The notes beneath the pieces were generated by a model. The model was not told where the DNA came from and made no database searches. It saw only the letters and a program-made list of their open reading frames with translations. Made by a program: the position numbers and the translations under genes. A DNA stretch of 64,000 bases from Hansfordia pulvinata (Eukaryota; Ascomycota; Sordariomycetes; Xylariales), in contig BJKQ01000010.1 in NCBI GenBank assembly GCA_006538405.1, positions 1 to 64,000 of the forward strand. Reading direction: 5' to 3'. This document shows, in pieces, positions 1 to 10,800 of this stretch. Numbering within the stretch: position 1 is the first letter of the stretch; every line of letters starts with the position of its first letter.

Positions 1-60
1 AACCCTAACCCTAACCCTAACCCTAACCCTAACCCTAACCCTAACCCTAACCCTAACCCT
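1..60. repeat. Telomere repeat array
   Basis: Ten uninterrupted copies of the hexamer AACCCT start at the first base. This is the C-rich strand of the TTAGGG repeat used by most filamentous fungi and reads 5'-3' inward, so base 1 is the physical left end of a chromosome. Confidence 0.97.
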
Positions 61-140
61 AAGCCTAAGCTAAAGCCTAAGCTAAAGCTAAAGCTAAAGC
101 TAAAGCTAAAGCTAAAGCTTAGGCTGAAGCTGAAGCTAAA
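61..140. repeat. Variant telomere-like repeats
   Basis: Directly after the perfect telomere the hexamer degenerates to AAGCCTAAGCTA and then to a run of GCTAAA units, ending in AGGCTGAAGCTGAAGCT variants. The period stays close to six. It may derive from telomere repeats that no longer match the telomerase template, or be a distinct subtelomeric satellite. Confidence 0.85.
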
Positions 141-1290
141 GCTTATTAAGTAATTACTTATATTCGCCTTTAATAAGATTATATTCTTTTTTATTATTAT
201 TAACCCTTTTTATCTTTTTAATTAAGTTCCTTAAAGGCGTTTACATTACCGGCTGCTTAAAGGATTTAAGTTAAAATAATATCGTGTTAATCGGATATTA
301 CTTAAAGGTATTAATAAATAATTATTAAATACTTAAATAAGAGTGATTAAAATATAATAACTTAAATTCTTTTTAAAAAAAAATATAAAATTAATTTAAG
401 GGTTTATATTTTAAAAAAAACACTTAAAAGGTCGTTTATTAATAAACATTAAGTAATTAATTAATAAATAAGTAATTAAAGTATTAAATAAGTAATAAAT
501 TATCGTTAAGAGATTACTTTTATTTAAGAATAACTTAAATACTTAAATTAATTATTAAGGTAATAAATAATTAAATATATAAGAAACCTTTTATCTTTAT
601 ATATCCTTTATTCCTTTATTAATATTATATCTTAAATAACGTTCCTTAAAGTAATCTTTATTTTACTTATAACCTTTTTTATAAGTGTTACTTTAATTAT
701 AATAATCGTAATAAACGTGTAAACTGCTTATTATTTTAACGGTGATCTTAATTACGTGATCTTATTTTATGTTTTTATCTTTCCTTATATATATAATTAA
801 TTTAACGTCGTTTTACACGATTATTAATTTATAAGTCTTTTACTTATATTAGTGTGGCCCGTTTTACCGGCTTAATAATCGGGTTCGTAACATTATATAT
901 CGCTTATATATACTCGGTTTCGGAATTTATATTTAAAGACATTAAGGTTTTAAAGCGTTGCAAATGCTTATATAACTATTTTTAAGCGTTATTCTATTTA
1001 ATACGTTTACTAATAATTAATAAAACAAGCTCGAGAGATCTGCGTTATTAAGTCTGCCCGAGACGGTGGCTCGTAAAAGGCAGCGAAGCGGCCGGAAAAT
1101 TAATGAAGAGTGTAAATATATTTATAGTTTAATATTTATAAATAAGTATCACCCTTATTTAACATGATTAAAGTAATATTATACTTCTTAAATATGTTAT
1201 TTAACTGAAATAAGATATAGATCTAGATCTTTTATAAATAGAATATGAATGCGATAATTAAAAATATCATAACGAGAGTAAAAAAGGTGA
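141..1290. other. AT-rich gene-free subtelomere
   Basis: The stretch is dominated by TTAA, TAAT and ATTTAA words with stop codons in every frame, and no reading frame of useful length exists. The composition contrasts sharply with the GC-rich DNA that follows. A short less AT-rich island lies at about 1027-1100. This is what repeat-induced point mutation of an old subtelomeric repeat would leave, but the parent element cannot be recognised. Confidence 0.75.
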
Positions 1291-1375
1291 AATATATAAG
1301 ATGTTCAAAAGCCAATCAATATTCGAAATAATGAAGACATTGTCCATCTATTCTCTATCATTCACACTCCTCAAA

Positions 1376-1921
1376 ATGAAGTCCGTCTTGATTATCGCTT
1401 TGTTCTGTTCGTTCAAAGAGGCCACTGCAGCCCGGGCCGGACTTACAGCTGTCGACGAAGGCTCTGACACCTTTAAAGAAGCTGTAATGAATGCTTCTAA
1501 TGGTTTAAAGACATCGGGACACCCTAGCTTTGTTGTCGACGAGATATACCGCGGGAGATTCCGTATCTCGAGCTTGAAGGCGCCTGACACTGATAACGCT
1601 GACGGCACGGTTATCGATCGAGACGAGTTCAATTATTATAACCGGCATTCCGCTATAAAGATCTCTGATCAAGGCCCAGACCATTCCTTATTGTCGAAAA
1701 GGGAGAGGGGGGACTGTCGCTTTGTACCCTGCTCTAAGGGCCATGATTGCAAGCACTCTTATGAGTACTGGGAGTTTGTGGACCATACGCGCTCCGACAA
1801 ATTGACCAGCTTTCAGGTGGAGTGCGCGCATCAATGTGTCGGATATAAGCGAGCGAAGTGGGATGAAAACGGAAATTTAGTCCGCACGGAACGGCTAGGA
1901 GGATGTGGGAGCCAAGTATGA
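1376..1921 (+). CDS. Small secreted cysteine-containing protein
   Basis: An unspliced frame encodes about 181 residues from the ATG at 1376. This start gives a clean signal peptide (MKSVLIIALFCSF...ATA). In-frame ATGs at 1301 and 1331 would only lengthen the hydrophobic N-terminus. A Lys-Arg pair in the motif LLSKRERGDC precedes the cysteine-rich C-terminal part, which has six cysteines, so a Kex2-type cut could release an 80-residue mature domain. It is the first gene from the telomere and is flanked by AT-rich DNA. I do not recognise the family. Position, size, secretion signal and cysteines fit an effector or secreted defence peptide, but function is unknown. Confidence 0.7.
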   Translation: MKSVLIIALFCSFKEATAARAGLTAVDEGSDTFKEAVMNASNGLKTSGHPSFVVDEIYRGRFRISSLKAPDTDNADGTVIDRDEFNYYNRHSAIKISDQGPDHSLLSKRERGDCRFVPCSKGHDCKHSYEYWEFVDHTRSDKLTSFQVECAHQCVGYKRAKWDENGNLVRTERLGGCGSQV

Positions 1922-2477
1922 TTCGTGGTTTCGGACCGAGGTAGAACATGTCGAGGGCTTCGACCTGATACCACTCTGAGAGGTCAGAGCGCTGAGTGTC
2001 TTCACTGGTAACAATCTTATAGCGGAGTCTCGTCTGCGGCAAGAGGCCTTCTTGGATATGCATGAGAAACATCTTAAAGCGCCATAGAATTGATGAATAC
2101 AACAGCTGCCTAACAAGTCAAAAGGAGCTTGCTAAACAGCCACGCTTATCCTGCCACTGAAGAATGAATGCTTGTTTAAACTTGTACTTTTTCCCTCGGT
2201 GCATCTGACTGTACATCATAATAAGGGGCAAAGTAAGCGGATTGGAGTCTGTTTACAATCTGGAAGATGGTATTCCAGCGTTGGAAGAGCCATGCTTATA
2301 GCTTCACCAACATAATACATCAGTTTTATACATGGCCTGGCCAACGATGACACAGACAACTAAAACACATTCCAATCTATTTCTATCACATGATCTAAAC
2401 CCATAAAACCAGACCCTCTCATCAGGCAATAATAATGTTCGAACAGTCTGAACCTCCTAACTAGTCGGTCGGGCGGC
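1922..2477. other. Intergenic, nothing recognised
   Basis: This lies between the 3' ends of two convergent small secreted-protein genes. I see no open frame with protein-like composition, no RNA gene and no repeat. Confidence 0.6.
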
Positions 2478-2942
2478 TCAGAACCGGTGCCCGAAGTCGC
2501 TGTATTCGGGGCAGGATGACTTGTAGCTGGCAGCTGCGGCTTGTTGGCAGCTTGGCTGCTTCGTAAAATCATCAACATGTAGTGTGATGTTCGTCAGTTG
2601 GTTTAAACAGTCGTTACTTGAGAACAAGGTGACACTGCAGCCTTGCGACCTCTTGCCGCCCCAGATCTGAACGGACTGGAGGCCATCGAGGTTGCTGCAA
2701 AACTCCCGTTCTCCAAGCTGTGTGACGTTTCCGACAGGGGCAATTTGAGTGTCACAGCCCCCGTCTGAGTATGTAAGCACATGCAGGGTGGAGCCAGGAT
2801 GTCCTATCCAGTTGGCGTCGTACTCTCCTGGTTCGCCCACCACGGGAATCTGATTTGCTCTCCTCTCAAGCGTACGGGCTTGAGTGAGCGCGAGCGTGCC
2901 GAATATGAAAGCTAACATAGTTGACGAGGTGGGTCGGTGCAT
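2478..2942 (-). CDS. Small secreted cysteine-rich protein
   Basis: A single-exon frame of 154 residues begins MHRPTSSTMLAFIFG, with a hydrophobic stretch ending in LALTQA, so a signal peptide is likely from either of the first two Met codons. It is followed by a dibasic LERR site that could be a short pro-region end. The mature part contains six cysteines and two N-glycosylation sequons (NVT, NIT). Composition is protein-like throughout and the start context is favourable (CAAAG before ATG). It lies tail-to-tail with the other secreted protein near the telomere. No family is recognised; an effector-like or wall-associated secreted protein is possible. Confidence 0.72.
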   Translation of the reverse strand: MHRPTSSTMLAFIFGTLALTQARTLERRANQIPVVGEPGEYDANWIGHPGSTLHVLTYSDGGCDTQIAPVGNVTQLGEREFCSNLDGLQSVQIWGGKRSQGCSVTLFSSNDCLNQLTNITLHVDDFTKQPSCQQAAAASYKSSCPEYSDFGHRF

Positions 2943-5900
2943 CTTTGCTTGTTTTGTTCGGGTTTGTTTGGCGGATTACGTATTTTCAGCTGCGACACTC
3001 GTTAGTTCTCGGTGCATCCTTATCCAGAACTGGAGCAGCCTCACCTCGTGAGTTCTGGAGTTGAAACTGAGGTACGTTGTGTCTCCACCAAGGGTCTTTT
3101 GGCAGCTGACTGAGGATGAAAGTGGATGATCTGTTGTGTGGAAGGGATACGCAATCAACACTGCACGGTCTGCGGCTCTTTATATGCAGGAGATATGTAT
3201 AGAGTGCTATTTTGATGATGGCACGAGGATCAACACTTGCCCTCGGCCGGGGGGGCTTGATTCTGCATTTACAGTTCGCGAGATCCGACGGATTCTCATG
3301 TGCTTCTCCGTCTTGCCACACAGCACGCCACTCGCCGGTTCGCAACTTTCGCATCCAACAAGTCGCATATGCACTACCAGTCCTCCTTGGTCTGGTACTG
3401 TGAGCTTTGTTTACCAGTGTGGAGTGGTAATTTTGCCAGGAAAAGATCTACTCGAGTTGCATCGCAACGCGCCGGAGATTGTCAAAGATAGCTGCCAGTA
3501 TACAGTGTTTTGGGTCCTCGAGGCTTGATTAATTGCCGCATCCTCTTCGCCGGATGCGCTGCGATTCGGAATCTGCACTATCGCAGTTGGTGCCCCAGCC
3601 TGCGGCAGCTTGTCCACGACCCGGAGCCTGCGGAGTGGGAGTCTGGGACTGCCTGACGAGTTCTCCCATCCACAGGTAGGATGGGTGGCAACATGGGCTG
3701 ATCCTGCGGCATGGTCTGCACTTGCTGAAGTCGTCTGTTCCTCTACGAAACAATCTCCGTTGGACTGGTTTGAATTAGTCCGCTCTAAGGAGGTCGTGCC
3801 TTTATTTTGACCGTGTGCATTGCTCCTGCTCCGACACAGATACAGTGGCTTGATCATCAGGGAGTCGAGAAGCGTCCAGAGAGTTCGGCGATTGAGGCGG
3901 ATTGAATTTCTTTGTGAACTTCAATACCCCCTCATCTTTACATAATTGTCAAACCAGCCGCAGCATCGCGTTGCTCCAGAGAAAATCCAATCCAACCCGT
4001 GAATCCCGAAGGTGCGGGATATGAGAGTCGGCGCGAAACAGCTCGGGGGAAAGTTTCAAGAGCAGGCAGAACAAGGATGATGGGTTCTGGTGTCGCAGCA
4101 AAACACTGGCAGACTGTATTAGCGGCGTCACTGGCCGCGCGTAGGAACCTGGAAGAGCCGGTGCCGACGGTCCGAGGGCTAAATATATCGAGACTTAGAG
4201 AGCGGGATGCCGGTTCGTAGGTTTCACGAGGGTCCACGAGATCATTCCTAGCCGACATACCGGCTTGGACGTGGACGGCGACCTAGATAAGGCGGAAAAC
4301 GCGTTCGAAGAGGAGAATATTGGGGATTGATACACTCCGAGCGAAGAGGTTGGATTTTTGCCATCCGGGCCATCGAAGCATGGAATGATGGATGATATGA
4401 AATCTTGCGCCGAGGATAGTATTGCCTCAATCCGGATCCGCCATCGCTAGTTCATCACCCGGCAGAGGCGGCCTTGAAGCTATGGGCACTGTGTCTTCTA
4501 TATGAGATGCAGCTAGCATGCATTGCGCGTAAAGACGGTCAGTCTCGCGGTAGCCGCTTGTTGCGACATCCCACGCAGGCGCTCTACGTATGAGCACCCG
4601 GCTATGCATCCAGAATGAGCAGAGGGCGCCCTGGAAAAGCATTGGCGTGAGTGCTGGCTGAACACGCACCAGATGTATCGAGGGTTTGACCTGACTTGGG
4701 AAACTCGACGGGTTCGGGCCACTGACCTGGCAGCTAGTTATTAGAGGGCTTGCATCTCTTCTGGTCAAGGTAGTAAGCATGCGTACCAACGCGGGGCATT
4801 TTACTGATACTGAGCCGTTAATGCGTGAGAACGTTGCAAGATTGTTGCACTGTGGTCGATGTGATGGTTGCATGCCAGAGGCCGAGAGCAGTGATTGCCT
4901 GGTGGGCTTGCTAGATACCAGGTCTGGCTGGCGATCAATAGTCAAGCAGAGGGGCTGCGACGACTCTTCACGCCAGCGACAGTGGGCAGAGTTGTTACGG
5001 GTATTCGTCATGTACGTGTACCCGTACGCCTACGCGCTTGGAGATAGGTCCAGGCTCCGTAAAGGGACGTTAGTTTGTTGTCCGAGGAGGTTGCAGACAC
5101 GCCGACCTGCCCTGATTCCAGGGTAACAAGTCGCGCTCACTGAGCAAATTTAGCCTTGAATTCCAGTAGAGATGCACGGGCCGGATTGCGACCGGCTCCC
5201 TTGTCGTGCGTCAAGTCCATTCTGTCTTGATTCATCTGTGTCTATCAGTATTGGGGCCGAGAATCAGGGGTTCCAAGTTAACAGCACCATGCAAATCGAC
5301 AAGGGGCGGTACGCGCCGCTTGTCACCTTGTCTGATGCACTCCGCCGTCTGTTGACCCTAATGTAGGTAAGATAAGGAAACAATATAGATCCGTGCCCGT
5401 CTCTTCATCGAATTCATTGACCAAGTACCCGGATGTACACATTGCTTTCGCGCAAGCAGGCAAAGTTTTGCAACCTGACCTACGAGTACGAGTAGATGTG
5501 GGTAAGGTACGGTAGGTATTGATCTTGTGCTACTTCGCTTCATGCTGTCAGAAGCTTGGTCAGTGGCTGAAGTACTTACCTTTCGTAGATTTGCTGACCG
5601 AATGTACATGTAGGCACAGGAACAATACCAGTCTACAGGCTCACGGATATTTTATAAAGATGAATGCCCTCTCCTCTACGAGTATAGATGTATTGCGTTG
5701 GATTACTCGTAAGGGGGTGTCAAGCTAAGAGAGTGAAGCTAAACGATTGTCGCTCCCACGCTACATGTACCTGCATGTGATGTGCCCGACCGCCTTGGGT
5801 ATACACATTCGGCGGGGCGGTCCGGCAATTGCCCAGCGCGTGCGAGTACTCATGTCGTACTCGTCGTACCGGACAAGGGTGCGTTGGAGAGGATGGATGC

Positions 5901-7854
5901 ACGCTTTGACGGGGGCTGCTCGATCAGAACGAATTGGACACATCCGTCTCAAAACTAGGTAAGACGCAATTCCAGACACCAGCGACTGTAAATGCGAAGT
6001 ACATGTAGATACTCGTTCGGGCGGCATTCTTTACTCGTGGCTGTACTCTAGATTATCATGGGCGAGTAGGTATCAGCCTCTGGGAGGACATGCACGCGTC
6101 AGCTTCAACTCCTCTTCAGAGATACCCTATACCTACCTTAGGCACTACCAAGATAATAAGAGGTAAGTACTCGTAGGTGTGTAAGGTATTGATTAGGTCT
6201 TCCCTTAGCATCACGAACGCAAGCCTTCTTGCTTCCGTTGTAGCGATCTTTAACTAAAGATGGCGGGACGGGTTCCCAAGTATCCCGGCTATTCGTACTC
6301 GTACACCAGCATTCTACGCGTGAAAACTGGCTCGGACCCCCTGTGCGTTGATCGACGCTGCATGCGCGGAGGAGTGTCTATATCCCCTGAGAAGATGTGT
6401 TCGTACGAGTAGGTGTCGAGAATATTGGTGCGTATTCCATAGAGATAGCCAGCGGCCTCATGTTGCCCGAGGCCCTAGGTGCGCGTGCGTGTACTCTAAC
6501 GGGTAGCTTACAAGCGCGGACCTGCCAGAAGGCCTTTTTTCTCAAGCGTCCAAGCACGAATGCTGGGGCGGGACGAGGCGACACGTCTCGTGGTGTTGCT
6601 TTGCTTGCGTTGCGTTTCAGGATGTGGCTCCCATGTCCTACTCAAAACTTGACGCATCGGCGAGACAACCCCTGACGAGGGGCACTGTCACGTGTAGGCA
6701 TCTCAGGGCTCTCTACTCCGTACAGGACAGAGTCTGCGTGCCTCCTACAAGTTAGGTACTTCAGGTACCCGGAGAAGGCGCGACGAGCCCCGCCGAAGCG
6801 CAGGCAGACCCCTATTTTCTCTCATTCAACTGGCAGATGCCCACAGCTGGAGGTGCCAGAACAAATCCAATGGATGGATGTGTCCATGGATCCATCTCGC
6901 CGCACTGGAGTACCCGTACAACACCCGGCAGGCCTTCTGATCTTGAAGGTAGAGACTCATAGCCGTCAGCCGTCTGATTAGCCCAGTCGTCCGTACACGT
7001 GGGCGAGGACTCTGTGGTCGCACTCGGAGACGCCTCGTATGTACCTCTCGGAGGTGAGAAGTTCCCCTGGGTTCAATTGAAGTATATTTTCGTACCTCCT
7101 GCTCACTCGTTCGGCCCGCCCGCATCGCGCGTGCGGCAGGTCAAGGGCCCCCGTCCCCCACACCTGCTTTCTCGTCAGTCACGCCCGCCGCGCCTGCCTC
7201 ATCAGCGAGGTCCACGTTCATCTAGCCCTCCCGGTCGCCTTATCCGCCATTGGATCTTGTGCCGGCCCGACCCCTTCGATTGATGCGGTAGTCTCCGTCC
7301 TCCAGGCTCGATACGCTCACTGCCTGCCGTCCTTCTTTGCCCAGTCTCTCGTTACCGCGCTGTCGCTGTCGCTATTATCGTCACTGCCGCCGGCGCCTAG
7401 AGGCAACTTCATCGCCGCCCCTTCGATCGCCTGCTTCCGGATGCTTGCCCGACGACACGCCACACCCGACAACACGCTCCCCGCCGGCCGGCCGAATTGG
7501 CCGTCAACCAGCCTTGCCTGTTTCTTGGCCGGCCATGACCATCGCTGGTCCCTAGAACGGCATTGGCATTGAGCACGCACTCGGCGCACGACTCGCGATC
7601 GCTTCCCAACCTTCAGAGTCTTTCAGAGTGCAGCTGCTGCCCTGGTTGGCATGGCCAGCGGCCTTTGGCCTTTGTCCGCCCACTCGTCGATCAGCACACC
7701 ACCTACATAGTAGCGTGTGAGGCTACGGCCCTTCGACTTGGCTCTTGATTTTGATACTCGATCCCTCTTCCTCACGAAACGTCATACGCCACCCATCCAA
7801 GCATCAAAACACTGCCATCTCCACGTCGACACTGTACACTTGAACCTTCCTCCA
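2943..7854. other. 4.9-kb gene-poor region
   Basis: No frame in this interval has a convincing start, domain or splice structure. Short frames lie on both strands and overlap one another. From about 5470 onward the DNA contains repeated TACTCGTA/TACGAGTA words. The last part, roughly 7140-7850, is C/T-rich and is probably the promoter and leader of the ARF-GEF gene. A decayed coding relic around 4430-5010 is possible but unproven. Confidence 0.55.
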
Positions 7855-10800
7855 ATGCCTCCCGACGCGCCCGATGGGCGCCCGCGCTCCCAGAAACGCC
7901 GGCCGGATCTCAATATCAATACATCCTACGCCGTCAATGCTCGCCGCGATGCTGTCCCCGCAACCCCTCCGTCCAAGCGGCCCTCCATCCCCTCCAAAGC
8001 TCCTCCGGGCGCCTTTCCTGGGTCGCCCGGCGATACCCAGGACTTCGAAGAGACCTTTCTCGATAGTAGCACCACCGCCATGGGCGACATGATGCCCCTG
8101 CCACCAGCCGACCCAAGCCTTGCCCGCAGTCCCGACGGTCACAACAAGGAGAACGAGCCCCGGCATAATCCCCAGTACCAGCATCTGCGCGGTGGCGCGG
8201 CTCGCGACTCGCACGACCTCTCCCTTCCTTCGCAGCCCTTCACCCGCGACTCGCTCGTCACCAACATGCTCACCTCCCTCGATGCCTTTTCCCTCAGCCA
8301 GATCAATACTCCTGTACGAGGCTTATTTGACGACGATCACAACGGCTTCGCTGCCACCCGGGCCGACGACCTAGCTCGCTCTCTCTCAGATGCTCCACAG
8401 CACCGTGATCCGGCCGGCCCTCGCACCGCCCCGCCCGTGGCCCACTGCCACACCTACAGCACCGAGTTTGAAACCGCCGACGAGGGGCTCGGCCCCGCGT
8501 CGAGCCACCCTTCCCATCGCCGCCGAAGTAACAGCAGCTCGGATTTCGTTGCAGGGCTCGGAATTGGCCCCGGCTTCTCTAGCGGAGACCAGCAATGGTC
8601 TTCGTCGCATCACCACCACCGTCCCCACGACACGTATCAACCGCAGCGCGGATATGCCGGAGTCCAGCCTGCACGTCCAATGCACTCCCGAGGCGGCACA
8701 AGCATGAGCAGCAGCGCAAACAGCATCGACGCAGGGTATGCCGCCGTGATAGCGACACAGCAGCGCTGGGCCCATGGTCGCAAGTCTCCCAGCATGAACA
8801 GCCTGGGCAGGAACACGCCACCGCCCTCCAGCATGGCTGGCCATGGTCAAGGCCACGGAAGCAGTTTCCTGGTTGACGACGACCTTGAGTACGAGTACAA
8901 CTCGCAGCGGTTTGCCTACGACGATCTCGACTGGTCCGCACCCCAGCCGACTGTACCCGCCGGCCCACGCCGTCCAGCGCTAACGCAGGCGCCGTCAAAC
9001 GCGCCGCCCCCACCTCCACCGCCTGGCCAAGCACCAGCACCAGCGCCAGCGCCAGCCTCCGCCTCTGTCCCTACCCCTGGGACCATTCCTGCGCCGCCCA
9101 AGACCCCCGATCGCAAGAAAAACACCATGTCTCGCAATGGCCCTCGGTCCAGGAGCAGCACAACCTCCAAGTCTGTCCACGGCAGAACCGCGCCGAATGA
9201 TTCCGGCGACGTGCCGCCAATGCCTGTCATGGACGGCGGCATCGACACCTCGGCACCTGCGCCGCTCGTAGGCTACCGAAAATCGAAGCAGTCGCACTCC
9301 AGGCCACCTCAATCATCAACGGCCGTCGATGGCGGAACAGCATCGCCCTCCGCCACGTCCACGCCCACGACCGCAACCAAGGACAAGCCCGGCTTCTTCA
9401 GACGTGTCTTTGGCGGCGGAGGAGGCGCCGCCGCTAATTCCACACAAGCCAGCGGCAGTGGCTCGATATCACGCAACGCGCCCACATCCTCATCGCCCTC
9501 CCAGCGGAGTCACGCCTCGCCTGGTGTCCCCTCCGACCCAGCTGGCCCTTTCGACACTTCGGCTCAGACGCAATCACAGATACAAGCACATGCACAGGCA
9601 TCGACGCAGCCCCAGTCCCAGTCTCAAACTCAAGGGAGCCATCACATTGCCGCCCAGCTCAAGTCCCAGTCGCAGTCGGCCCCGCCCTCTCGCGACTCTC
9701 ATCACTCCTCTCATCCCCATGTCGTCCAGAAGAAGTCTTCCTTCTTCCGGCGGCGGAAGAAGTCGGTCGCCGAGCCACCACTCCCGCCGCTGCCCAATCC
9801 CGCCCATATCCAGCTGAACCTGAACCGAGATGACGGCTTAGATATGTCCGAGCCCAGCCCTGAGGGGAGCCTGCTTCAGGTCATGAATCCCTTCCTCCGA
9901 GAATCACTCCCCGCCGCAACCGCCCCCATTCCTTCGTCCGTCTACCACGACAGGAAAGCTTCGGGCTCGGGGAATGGCGACGACGCAGCCAACCGGACAC
10001 GCGGCTTCTCTCCCGACTACGACCCCAGTCCCGGCGCCACCATTCGCACCGTCAAGTCCCAATCCGCTCTGCGAAGCCGCGAATCTGCGGGGTCCTTCTC
10101 CCGCCGCCCCGGTTATGTCGACAGCCCTTCGCGCCAGCCGCCCGCCGTCCCACCGAAGCCATCTGCCAATGGTCACGATGCCACCTTTTTCAGTGACAGT
10201 AGCGATGAAGGGGACAAGTCACGCAGGAAAGGCAGATCCCCGTCACTTCCACAACCAGCCGGCAGCCCCGCTTCGTTCGCCAAACGCTCTCCGAGTGGTC
10301 GAGAGGTCGCGGGCCTGGGCCTTCGCGATGCTTCGCTGTCCGCAAGTCCCCAGCAGTCCTACCTGGAGCCGTCGAACGGTTTACCGCTCCAGATCAACGC
10401 TTCATCTGCGGGCGACAGCGCCACTAATAACAGCAGCCTGCAGCTGCCTGCTGATGCCAGGGCGCCTGCACGGTCATCCATGACTTCGGATCGTCGGTTG
10501 AGGTCTGTCGTGAGCTTGCCCAGCGTCAAGGTCGACAGCTCCGAAGTTAGCCCCAAGGTCGGCAGTGATCCGCTGGATGAGCCTGATGTCATGGTTGGCG
10601 AGCCCACGGAGGATGATTGTCACAAAGCCCAGCGTCTCTTTGATGGTGACGAGGATTTTATCCTCAAGGAGAAGGCTGCCGCATGGATGGGCGAGGAGGG
10701 TCTGGTACGTCAAAGAGTTCTGAAGGCCTACATGGACATTTATGACTTCACCAACCAAAGCGTCCTGGCTGCCCTGCGCCAAGTCTGCAATCGGCTCGTA

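Noticed and set aside
4427..5126. Possible remnant of a fungal transcription-factor gene (plus-strand ENVARLLHCGRCDGC; also LKLWALCLLYEMQLACIARKD in another frame)
   Set aside because: The fragments are short, in different frames and interrupted by stops. No Zn2Cys6 motif or intact domain is seen.
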